From NCBI GenBank assembly GCA_037962975.1, contig CM075675.1, positions 106,294,718 to 106,358,717 on the forward strand: a stretch of DNA of 64,000 bases. Direction: 5' to 3'. A model generated the notes under the pieces. That model did not search any database and was not told the origin of the DNA. It saw only the letters and a list, made by a program, of their open reading frames with translations. Below, in pieces: positions 46,801-55,389 of this stretch; position 1 is the stretch's first letter; each line of letters starts with the position of its first letter. Both the position numbers and the translations under genes were made by a program. The stretch comes from Clitoria ternatea (taxonomy: Eukaryota; Streptophyta; Magnoliopsida; Fabales; Fabaceae).

Positions 46801-47282
46801 CTGCAACCAAATCGGCCCTAAGCCTATGACCACAATCAAACTCGATCAATTTCCAGAAACTACAACACAACTCATTCTTACAAACCAAACACGATGACAA
46901 ATAGTCAAATACACATACATACAGCAGCAAACTCCTCCAGTAACAATCTACTCACACAAATCGAATCTAGTTCTGAATGCTGATAACATAAAGAGAAAAA
47001 TTGAAAACTTAGCATAACGTTGTGGAATGAGTGGAGAAAAAGGAAACCTCCAGTGAGACGATCGATGGCAGAGGAGAGGAGGTGCTGGCTTTGGAGAGTT
47101 TGTTGAGCTCTGAAATCGAAATCCCTAATCACGGAAGAGAGCATCGACGACAAGCCTCTCGCCAACACGTCGGAGCTCTGCTGCCGGAGAGGATCTTCTG
47201 CGTCGGAACCTTTCTCAGCGGCGGCGTGGGAACTCGAAGGTTCTGGTTGATCCGCGACGCTGTCGTTTTGATCCGCTTGCAT
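41553..47282 (-). CDS. Snapin/BLOC-1-like small coiled-coil protein (three exons, predicted 142 residues)
   Basis: Proposed exons: 47282-47048, 44118-43954 and 41581-41553, with GT..AG introns and matching phases (235+165+29 nt = 143 codons). Exon 1 gives an acidic, Q/S-rich N-terminus and then ARGLSSMLSSVIRDFDFRA with QTLQSQHLLSSAIDRLTG. Exon 2 gives ELDQLLEDAPLPFIMQHAAK then ISSVRKRVLSLNSLLKSIQG and RIDNIDRML. Exon 3 adds HEKTTTEGPG and a TGA stop. Length, heptad-like helices and the R-K-R-V-x-x-x-N-x-x-L-x-x-x-Q-x-R-x-x-x-x-x-x-L pattern resemble Snapin (BLOC-1/BORC subunit, about 136 residues in animals), which acts in endosomal and lysosome-related trafficking. Exons 1 and 2 are secure; exon 3 is a splice-site inference, the alternative being read-through after THG to MYMSRDFIL and a stop. 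Intron 1 (2.9 kb) holds three MITE copies; intron 2 (2.4 kb) holds a LINE fragment and a poly-G run. Confidence 0.65.
42604..42650. repeat. (AAT)n/(ATT)n palindromic microsatellite
   Basis: AATAATAATAATAATAAT passes directly into TATTATTATTATTATTAT, so the tract can fold on itself. It lies in intron 2 of the Snapin-like gene. Confidence 0.9.
43316..43850 (-). pseudogene. LINE RNase H domain remnant with poly-A end
   Basis: On the minus strand: TNGAC, SSCAGVFRNSNGDWFLGFGK then LGCLSVLMAELWGIYLGL, ESDSKC, and after a frame change VLDLIREGC, HGCFSLVQNI, WQVKISHCYRKGSRLADWLA then FVLSLDYGSHLF. This is the RVT_3 type RNase H carried at the 3' end of plant LINEs (AELWGIxxGL..ESDSK..ADxLA). The first catalytic acid is Asn here (TNGA for TDGA), and a 2-nt loss breaks the frame at ESDSKC. 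The minus-strand end runs into AAAAAAAAAA near 43317-43326, as expected of a LINE 3' end. The rest is 5' truncated at about 43850, next to a poly-G run. Confidence 0.75.
43855..43885. repeat. Poly-G run of 31 bases
   Basis: An unbroken G homopolymer at the 5' edge of the LINE fragment, within intron 2 of the Snapin-like gene. It could be real or an assembly artefact. Confidence 0.9.
44954..45121 (-). repeat. MITE-like element, copy D (intron 1)
   Basis: The minus strand reads CCGTTTGGTTGCAAACGG at the left, then GTTTTGACTGTCTCGAACAA, CGTGAAAGATCAATATTAAC and CCGTTTCCCTAACTGCTAAC. Inverted relative to copies A, C and E. Confidence 0.75.
45420..45930. other. Unassigned intronic repeat-like stretch
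   Basis: Contains TATAGTGGCATTGCAGAGCA and, 480 bp later, CACTATCCCGCTATAGTG, recalling the ends of a plant non-autonomous element. The 78-codon frame at 45435-45671 has no recognisable domain and is not called. Confidence 0.35.
46110..46246 (-). repeat. MITE-like element, copy F (intron 1, diverged)
   Basis: The minus strand carries GTTTGGTTTCCAATTGAG, then GTTGACCAAATGAAGTTGG, GATCAATACTGACC and GAACTCTGTTTCC. Same order as copy D with more substitutions. Confidence 0.55.
46540..46700 (+). repeat. MITE-like element, copy E (intron 1)
   Basis: GCACGTTTGGTGG at the left, GGAGTTTTGATTATCTCGAA with CGACGTGAAGAATTAATATC in the middle, and CTCCGTTTCCCAACTGCAAA with CCAAACACCC at the right. It is the best-preserved copy of the family in the window. 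Confidence 0.8.
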
Positions 47283-48387
47283 TGTCGTTTGGTTCAGCTC
47301 GGGGTGCTTTCATATCATGCGGTGATAGGGAGGAGTTCATGTCCTTATTGCCTAACCATTTCCTCTCTTAATTTTTCTTTTACTTGTTTTAATATCTTCA
47401 TAATGTTAAAGCAAGTCAATACTGAAATTTTTGTGATTACACAAATTAAGTGCATCAAATTTACTATCATTATTGTGTTGAAATGAAGTCATATTTAATT
47501 TTTGAATTTAATTTAAATGTTTTATTTTGTTTCTTTAGTTTCTAATTGTTACTTATTAACATTTCATCTTTCATCTTTTAATATTGTAAGTTTGATTATT
47601 AAATTATTTGATTTTTAATCCATTCGCTACTTATTTTTCATCCGATTAATAACATGTATATATTCTTGACATTCTATGTCAACTAAAACAATAACATTGC
47701 AATATTTATTTCTCTTTTTACTAACATTATTCAATATATCTAAAAAGTAATATTTATATTGTTATTATTATAATAAATATTTTCCATTATTTTATAATAA
47801 CGAAGAATATTTATTACTATTTTTTTACAAATATTCATAGTTATTATATATTTATAACAATAATAATATAAATAATATATTAAAATATGTTGTTTTTTTT
47901 ATAATAAAATATTTTGTTTGTATCCAATATTTAAACTTACAACCACACTCTTAGATTTTTCTCACACTCTAATTTTCTCCTCCTATTCCCTCTTGCCACA
48001 AAAAGCTTTACAAATTGTCTTTGCTCCAAATGCTTTCTTTCAAGGAAACATCCATTTACAAGGATGGAATATGAACATTAACCGTTACTCCTACGGCCAC
48101 TTGTTGTATCATTTTTCAAAGTTAATATACATCCATTTGATAGTAAAATACAGTCCAAATAAGATGGCACAGTTCAAGTCACCACCTTTGACTTCTCAAC
48201 ACAAAAAGTCAACAAATTAAATAATTTAAAAATTAAAATAATAATAATACCATTAAAAGTTAAAGGAATAAAATCAAATATTTAGAAAAAAAATAGAATT
48301 TAGTATTTGCTTTAATAAGAAAGTCCAATTGAAAATGTATTGAAGTTGATGGATGGAACTATGAAAGCTTAACATTTGTCAAAAGAT
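47283..48387. other. Probable promoter of the Snapin-like gene and gene-free spacer
   Basis: Promoter and 5' UTR for the minus-strand gene should start at 47283. The rest is AT-rich, with poly-T runs and no supportable gene; the 100-codon frame at 47918-48220 has no known domain. Confidence 0.45.
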
Positions 48388-48502
48388 GTGTTTGTTTGGT
48401 TTGCAGTTGGGAAAACAGAATTGGGTAACTTCTTAACCTCCGAGATCAAAAAATTGTTTCCAATCAAGGAAGATTTTCTCCATGCAAACTAAACTCAATT
48501 TG
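48388..48502 (+). repeat. Possible MITE-like element, copy G (diverged)
   Basis: GTGTTTGTTTGGTTTGCAGTTGGG at the left and CATGCAAACTAAACTCAATTTGG at the right, with GAAAACAGAATTGGG after the left end. The ends resemble the family, but the central signature is missing. Confidence 0.35.
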
Positions 48503-49142
48503 GAAAAAAAATGAAAAAAGCGATAAATAAAAGAAAAAATTAAATTTAAATAGAAAAAAATGCGGTAAAAAATTTATGTGATATCGTCTTTGGACTCTGC
48601 AACATGTAGGCAAGTTTCTGATATTCCCTATTTTATAGTGTTCAACTTCTCTGATAATTACCTACTACTAAACTAAATTTTAAAATCAAGAATAAGGTTT
48701 TAGTATATAAATTTAAAGGTAACATAAAATCGTCCAATCAAAAATCAGAAAACTAGCCAGTAAAAAAAGTTACAAGTACCAAGAATGATGTTTCATTACT
48801 CCAATGATTTATCTTAATGCGTTCTGTCTCACTAAACATGTATTCGATACTCTGTTTAGAATACTTCATTGCTTTATAAATATTGACTCGAGTAAAGGAA
48901 TATGAAAAGGATTGAAGGTAGAGGCATAATTAATTTGCCAACTTGGATAATAATAATAATAAAACCATGCAACAATTTCCATGAACTACACTTAAACATA
49001 TTCCTTGACCCAGTTCATGATGAACATACCACCATGAATTAATATAGAAACTTTCTACTTTATTAAGAGAGGCAATAAAGAAAAACTGTGGCAGTACATA
49101 AGTGATATGTCTCATTAGGGAGAATCACAAGACAAAACCAAG

Positions 49143-49439
49143 TTAAAATTTTTGAGCCATTGATGGAGCAGGACCCTTTTGAGGCAAGCGAGGGGGCCCA
49201 GTGGTGAGGTCAGTAGGAGAAGGTCCTTCCTGGGAGCCATGTTGCAACTGAGGTTGATTGTTTGTTTGGGCAGTCTTTGGAATATTGTGGGCACTTGAGA
49301 ACAAATCAACAGGTTCAGACTCAGCAATCTTGCCTGCTTCAAGTGGGGTGCCATGCTTATAGGCTACTCTCAGTGCTTCATCCTCTGATACCCTTGCCTG
49401 TGCTGTTCCATACTTTATGTCATCTTTGCTCTTTGCCAT
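49143..49439 (-). CDS. Seed maturation protein (LEA-associated, 98 residues)
   Basis: The frame continues 14 codons upstream to 49481, but the family start is MAKSKDDIKYGTAQAR, so the ATG at 49439 is chosen. The order MAKSKDDIKYGTAQA, RVSEDEALRVAYKHGTPLEA, GKIAESEPVDLFSSAHNIPK is the signature of the small plant seed-maturation proteins that accumulate in late embryogenesis. The C-terminal half is rich in Q, P, T and G and looks disordered. No signal peptide or membrane segment. The protein is presumably hydrophilic and protective during desiccation, by family. The proximal upstream sequence (plus strand 49490-49560) contains CACGTT and GACACGTTT, ACGT cores compatible with ABA/bZIP control, an inference. 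The gene is intact. Confidence 0.85.
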   Translation of the reverse strand: MAKSKDDIKYGTAQARVSEDEALRVAYKHGTPLEAGKIAESEPVDLFSSAHNIPKTAQTNNQPQLQHGSQEGPSPTDLTTGPPRLPQKGPAPSMAQKF

Positions 49440-49544
49440 GCTTCCAATTAATTCTCTGTCTATCAATATTTCAATAATCACGTTAAGGGTCCATTTTTAT
49501 GGGCCAAAGTGTGCTGTGATGAGTGGATGGTTTGTTGTTCAATT

Positions 49545-49556
49545 CACTGACACGTT
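49545..49556. promoter_or_regulatory. ACGT-core (ABRE-like) motif upstream of the seed maturation gene
   Basis: CTGACACGTTTG about 110 bp upstream of the start codon. A second ACGT core, TCACGTTA, lies at about 49478-49485. This fits ABA-responsive seed genes but is not proof of use. Confidence 0.35.
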
Positions 49557-51797
49557 TGTATGAGTGAGGTTGAGGATGTCTAAGTGGTGACAAGTGGTTA
49601 ATAAAGGAAAGAACTGGAACCTGTCCCTGCCTCCGAATCAATCAATTTGTTCCAGAGGGTCTAAAGAAAGAAAATTATATTCATGGCTCTTTGTTGCACA
49701 AATTGATACTTGAAATTGAAATTAAATTTTAAAATTTTAATTATAATGTTTGAAAAACTTTTTTAAAAATTAAAATTAATTATTTTTAATTCCTAACTCA
49801 TTTTTTAAATTATTCCGATCATCATACTACTACCCCACCATCATCATTGTTGGATTCTCATAGGTTTTTAATTAAAAATAAATATGTTCACATTGTTTAT
49901 TTTCGACAACATGATCATGTGTATACTCTTGTTGACACTTGACAAGTTAGCATGAGTAATTGTTTATGTGACAATATTGTTTTAGAATGTGTTTAGTATT
50001 AAATTAGTTTATAATAGATTATGAATTACTGTTTTCGTCCTTTAATATAACACTCTTTTCATAAAAAAAAAAAATTGTCTCTTAATATAAGATCCTATTT
50101 TAAATTTACATGTCATTAATTATTTTTGACCAACATACTTGTATAACTTTTTTTTTGGAATCAATATAACAATAAATGAGATACATTAATTAGCTCTTAT
50201 GATAATTAGGTAGCAAGTGGAGATAGATTAAGTAAAATAAATTGAATGATTAGTCATAATCACTCTGAGGGTAATTTTATAAAACTACGATAAATTTTAA
50301 ACAAATTTAATAATTTTAACTAAATTAACCAACTTTAAATTAAGTAAAATGGTCTTATATTAAGGGTAATGGAATATGTGTTTTCGTATTAATTAATACT
50401 TTCTGATTTTAAGCAAATCTTAAAAGATTTTTTTGTCTCAAATATAAACACTAAAAACATCTTTTTTTCAACGTCATTAAATGTTTATATATCAAATATG
50501 TCATTTTTAAATGTATTTTCAATACAACTAAATATTTTATGCAATAAATAAGATTAAGAGCATTTTAGATAAACACATCAAATATTTGTTATTTTTATTA
50601 TAAATAATAACTTTTAATCAATTTATAACCAGTACGAGAGGAAGTATAATGTTTGTCGAGGGTGTATTATATGAAATTGGAAATAGATATTTTGATTTTA
50701 TTTTTTATTTTTAAATAGTTTCCCTCATTTTAGAGATGCGCATGAATGGTAATGGGTGTTGCTACCAGCGTGCTTATGGCCAAGAAGGGTGACGACATTT
50801 TGCATGGAATTCTATTTTTTATTTTGTTGTGGTGAGTAATGTATATATAATGCTCTCTTTTTGTTTTGGTCATGCGATATGGATGAGAGTGCTTGAGAAT
50901 TTGAGATGATGAGAAAGGTTCTTATGATGGTTTCATTTTATGACTAGAGGAGTGTAATAGAGGAATGACGGTCTTGCTGCATAAAACAACACATACAGGA
51001 GAAGGGCAATATCAGTAAAATGCAAATTTTCCTTTTAAATGACATTTGTTTTTTCCATGTATTTTATTTATGTGGGGTTTTGTTGTAATTTTATGGTGTA
51101 AAGAAAACATTAATTTTTAAAAAGAGTTTTTAATTACGATAAGTCTTCACACTCATGAGTAAGTGTATCCATAGTGTAATACGAAAGGTATTTTAAATCT
51201 TAAATATTGAATATATAAAGAATATAATTACAAGCACTCGCTACTAATGCTCTTTGAGTGTTAGGTGAATCAAAGCATTTGAATTTGGAAACAAACATTT
51301 AGAAAGCAATAAGAATAGAGAAAGAAGAGAAAATAATGTAACAAGGATTGTGATAATATGATTTACTAGCATGTGACCTTGAATCCCACTATGATTTCCC
51401 TCAATTGTTCTCTCAAAGGTTCCTAAATAAATTATGTCAAGGTGATTACCGACTACCTATGCTAATATTATTGACATGGATGTACCACCCCTTACTTGTT
51501 AGTAATCTATCTCGTAGATAAAAACTAAATCATGTCCTAGAATACATAAAAGTTCTAATCGAACTTGTGAATCTAGTCACTAATTGGAAATGTAAGAAAT
51601 ATGAGCAAGTACCTATAGACCCAATCCTTACGGCTACTCTTTCAACACCACTTTATTTCTCAGTTCCACTAACAACATAGATAGTCCTTCAACACCCACT
51701 TGTTGGTGTGTCAGCTCCTACTTAAGAGCATGGGTGAAGAATATTTTTATGATGTTTTGTAAGTGTTTCAAAGGATTTTTCAAAGAATATTTTGGGG
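49557..51797. other. Gene-free AT-rich intergenic DNA
   Basis: No coding or RNA feature supported. 51640-51790 has CTTTCAACACCACT and GTCCTTCAACACCCACTTG, possibly another old repeat adjoining the Cassandra element. Confidence 0.5.
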
Positions 51798-52095
51798 CCA
51801 GTCGTTCATTCCTGAAAAGTGGCTGTAGCGTTACAGTGGTATCAGAGCCTAGCCTCTCCTAGTACGGTATGGTTCGGGGACGAACCAGGCGGAAGCTGGT
51901 AGGCATGTGACATCCCGGTCACTGTTGAGGGCGGGGAGTGATTGCTGGTGCATAGGCACGGACAAGGAGCGGCTCCTGGCAGGCTTCCAGTGGGAGGGAC
52001 ACATGAACGAACCGAATACATACCAGAATGAGAGGGATCCGAAGACTGTATAGGTATGGGACTATACAGTCGAGGATAGCTTAAAGAAATGAATT
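51798..52095 (+). mobile_element. Cassandra TRIM: LTR tail, primer-binding site and internal domain
   Basis: CCAGTCGTTCATTCCTGAAA to GCGTTACA (51798-51835) equals the last ~40 bp of the LTR at 55160-55376, so the 5' LTR is truncated on its left. The tRNA-Met primer-binding site TGGTATCAGAGC follows at 51837-51848. The short, GC-richer, non-coding internal domain (GGTTCGGGGACGAACCAGGC, GTGACATCCCGGTCACTG) ends at about 52089 with TAGCTTAAAGAAATG. The 88-codon minus-strand frame at 51842-52108 lies in this domain and is not a gene. Confidence 0.75.
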
Positions 52096-52100
52096 CGTAC
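52096..52100. repeat. Target-site duplication CGTAC, left copy
   Basis: CGTAC before TGTAACACC. The identical CGTAC follows at 55160-55164. Confidence 0.95.
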
Positions 52101-55100
52101 TGTAACACCCTCTGTTACACCTTAATAAAATATATAAAAATTCATAATTTTTTTTTAAAAAAAGATATAATTGTTAGAAAGAAACTATCGGAATAAATTA
52201 CATACATTATTTCTGAAATACCTCATAAATATTATTAAAAATTTATAAAGTATTTGTACATTCATCCGAAGAAAATAATCATTAAACATTATAAGAAAGA
52301 GAGGAAACTCCATGGCCCAGAAGCAGTTACTTATTAACATTATTTATTCATTGGACCACGGTATTCATACCGAGCTCCCTTTCTAGAACGTGCTATAGTT
52401 ACTGTCGATATTCTTCGATCCTTCCCTCTGAACCATCAATTTAGAATATATGAATCAAAAACACGGAGAAAGGAGTGAGAAACAGAATATAATATTCCCG
52501 AATAAGACATAAGCAACAAAGGGTTTTCACAAACCAATACATAATAATATCAATCACAATCACATACACAATCAATTATGAATGCATGAATGTTATGCAA
52601 TATCTTCATCATAACTTACCTATATATGTGGGCCCTTAAATTTTAATTTGCACTGGGCCAACCAGGAGTTTACACTGTTCCATAAGTCCGGATAATAATA
52701 ATATGAACAGCTCAACTGGCATGGAAACACTTAGAGACTAGTCAGATTGAGAAAGTTTTTATTGTGAAAGTACCCGACACTGGGGAGCTACCCCAGGTCC
52801 CCTGAAGCACCCTTTCACACCCTCTCATCCCAAGGCTCGTAATTAAGCCTCCTCTAATGTATACTCGGTTTCTATAATCCGTCCCCAGACAATATCATTT
52901 TATTTCACTTTAATGATTCATGATGCATGAGCTACTCACGTATTTAGTTGGTTAAGGCTTTTAGAAACTCAATTATTAAATACCCTAAAAGGTTTACAAC
53001 ATAATTTTTATAAACTGTACATTTTCTCAATTCTCTGAATTTCTATCCCACATAAATAAATTTGGTACAATTTTTAATTCTCACTGAAATTGAGTTTCTA
53101 AGCCTTAAATATCTCAAAACTTTTTCATATTAAATCTTAACAAGATCAAATTCTCAATTATTTTCAAATATCTTTAGTTATTAAGTTGGAAAAATAAAAT
53201 AATTTTATTTTAAAAATTTTATTTTATTAAAAGAGAATAATCTTTAAATCATTAACCGTAAATACTTAAAATTACAAAATTTTTTCTTTAATTCAAAATT
53301 TAATTATCTCAATTTGTTATAAATTAATTTTCATAAAATGTCTACTTTCTAAAATAAATACTAATTTTTTTATTCTAAATATAAAAATAATTTCTAAGAA
53401 GAAATAAAAGATAATAAAAATTTAAAGAGTAAGGTAAGAAATTCTTACTGAATTTTAGCTTTCCGTCATGCTCGCTATATGCTCAAACTCCACATTACAA
53501 TATCATCAATCAAATATTATCAATCACAGTTAAACATCATCAATCATAAATCAATCATAATCAAATTAATTAAATATCATTAAATACATATCATAATGCA
53601 AAATTTAATGATTATTAATATAGTTAATTTTTTTAAGTTCCTTTTGTCCATTCCTAGCATAGGTATATGTAAGTCTATATAATACAGTCCTTGCATAAGT
53701 ATTGTTCAGTCCATATGGATCATAATGGTCCAAGTCCTTGCATAGGTATAGTCCAGTCCATATAGGTCATAATAGTCCAAGTCCTTACATAGGTATGTTA
53801 GAGTTAGTTAAACCGAATATTTAATTTAAAATTTATTAAAAATTTTAAGTTAAAAAGTTAATATTTTAAAATAATAATATTATTAAATTTAAAAGGAGTA
53901 GGGGACTCCTCCCATTATTCTTATGTCTTTTCATATTATACTCTTATCTCACTCCCCCTTACCTTGAATTGTTACCCAAAAGAGATTTGCTTTGCGCCTC
54001 CAATTTCTAAAAATATTAATACCAATCTTATTTCAGTATAGGCATAAGATGAAGATTATTACTACTTAAAACAGAAATGGTAAATTTTGAATAGTGAATA
54101 GTGAATAGTGAATAGTAAATCGTGAATAGTAACAGTAAATAGTAAAACGTGGATAGTATCGGTAAATAGTAAAATGTGAATAGTAACGGTAAATAGTAAA
54201 ACGTGAATAGTAAAGGTAAATAGTAACAGTAAATAGTAATTTACTATTTAAATAGTAATTTACTATTGAAATAGTAATTTACTATTGAAATAGTATTTTA
54301 CTATGCAGAATAGTGACTTAAAATAATATTATTTCCAGTATAATAACAGATTTCTACAAACGATATGAAAATAACCCAAAAAATATAAAAGAGAAGGATT
54401 CTTACCTTAGGATTTTAGCAGAATCTTCTTCCAGAAAAATTTACTTCTCTCTCTCACTTCCACCACTATCTCACTAGCACTACTATATTAAGAAAACTTA
54501 ATCTGAAATTGTGAATTCTAAAGAAGAAATCCTTCGGTATTTATAGGAAAAAAATTTACTATGCATTTCATTATTTTAATATAAAAGTACTGTGCATTTT
54601 TGAATTTTTTATTCCTAGTTACTGTGCATCTTTTGAAAATTTCGTACATACATAGTGTTTTACATAGTAACTGTCGGCAGAATTATTAAGCCAAATAGTA
54701 ACATTTCACTCGATATATTTTAAATATTCAAAATGAGTCCTTTTTGAAATTTAGCGATATTATATCAGTCCTCACTAATTTTATAATAAGTAATATAAAA
54801 CTGAAATTTTAAAAATCTAAAATTTTCTGTTAATAAAAATTTATTGATACGTTTCCAATTTTTTAACGATTAGAAAAAATCAAGATTTTTCTCAAACCGA
54901 TAATTTTTAGATAAGTCTACTTGAAACGGATTTTAAAAAATTTTCTTATAATTTAAATTCACTTTCTTATAAATATTTTTAATTTAAGTCACTTATATGA
55001 ATTTAAAATTATTTAAAAAATATTATTTTATTAAAAAAATTCCAAAATTCCAAAAAATTCCAAAAAATCATAAATAATACGTAGATTAAAAAGTTCTAAA

Positions 55101-55159
55101 GAACCATAATTTAATTCCTTCAAAAATTTCAATATAAAAATAAAAATAGGGGTGTTACA
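52101..55159 (-). mobile_element. Solo LTR of the Tekay family
   Basis: 3059 bp from TGTAACACC to GGTGTTACA, co-linear with the LTRs at 18405 and 26100, with scattered substitutions and small indels (for example a shorter block near 53140-53240). It has no internal region but an intact 5-bp target duplication, so it arose by recombination between the two LTRs of a complete insertion. It is visibly older than the intact copy. It split a Cassandra LTR. Confidence 0.95.
54089..54310. repeat. AATAGTAA short-repeat array in the solo LTR
   Basis: Same word family as 20448-20642 but with a different order (AAAATGTGAATAGTAACGG, AAAACGTGAATAGTAAAGG), so unit number has changed since the copies separated. 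Confidence 0.8.
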
Positions 55160-55376
55160 CGTACTACCTATACCAACAAATGCATTAGCCTTTTCGGTGG
55201 CCTATCACTTAAGGACTCCAAAGTTAAGCGTGCTTAACTTGGAGTAATTCTGGGATAGGTGACCTCCTGGGAAGTTCTCAGGAAGTGTGTGAGTGAGGAC
55301 AAAGCACACTGAAAAAGTCTTGTGTTAGTCTGTGGAGAGAGTCGTTCATTCCTGAAAAAGCGGTCGGGGCGTTACA
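55160..55376 (+). mobile_element. Cassandra-type LTR with a 5S-rRNA-like sequence
   Basis: Begins with the duplicated CGTAC after the solo LTR and ends GTCGGGGCGTTACA. Restoring the pre-insertion site joins GAATT to CGTACTACCTATACC. The same LTR occurs at 31440-31594 (deleted) and as a tail at 51798-51835. Cassandra TRIM elements are known for carrying 5S rRNA sequence in their LTRs. What follows is not unique host DNA but another primer-binding site and a Tekay-type leader. Confidence 0.8.
55167..55280 (+). other. 5S rRNA-derived segment inside the Cassandra LTR
   Basis: ATACCAACAAATGCATTAGC at the left and AAGTTAAGCGTGCTTAACTT, GGGATAGGTGACCTCCTGGG, AAGTTC at the right align with plant 5S rRNA from its ATACCAGCAC region onward. 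The box A word AAGCGTGCTT and box C word GGTGACCTCCTGGGAAGT are preserved. The intermediate element (TCTGGGATAGG for ACTAGGATGGG) and the GGGCGAGAG part are altered. An RNA polymerase III promoter may still work here; it is not a normal 5S gene. Confidence 0.8.
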
Positions 55377-55377
55377 T

Positions 55378-55389
55378 TGGTATCAGAGC
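55378..55389 (+). promoter_or_regulatory. Primer-binding site (initiator tRNA-Met) after the Cassandra LTR
   Basis: TGGTATCAGAGC one base after GTTACA. The sequence following it, AGTTCAATCCAAATCGGCTT then GGGG and GGTCT, matches the Tekay leader (minus strand near 26084: AGTTAATCCAATAGGCCTGG then GG and GGTCT) and not the Cassandra internal domain that follows the other site at 51837. Confidence 0.85.

Noticed and set aside
51842..52108. 88-codon minus-strand proline/serine-rich frame
   Set aside because: It lies across the Cassandra internal domain and primer-binding site and has no domain.
55167..55280. Genuine 5S rRNA gene
   Set aside because: The sequence is altered in the middle and start, is flanked by LTR sequence, and recurs in deleted form at 31440; it is a Cassandra LTR component.
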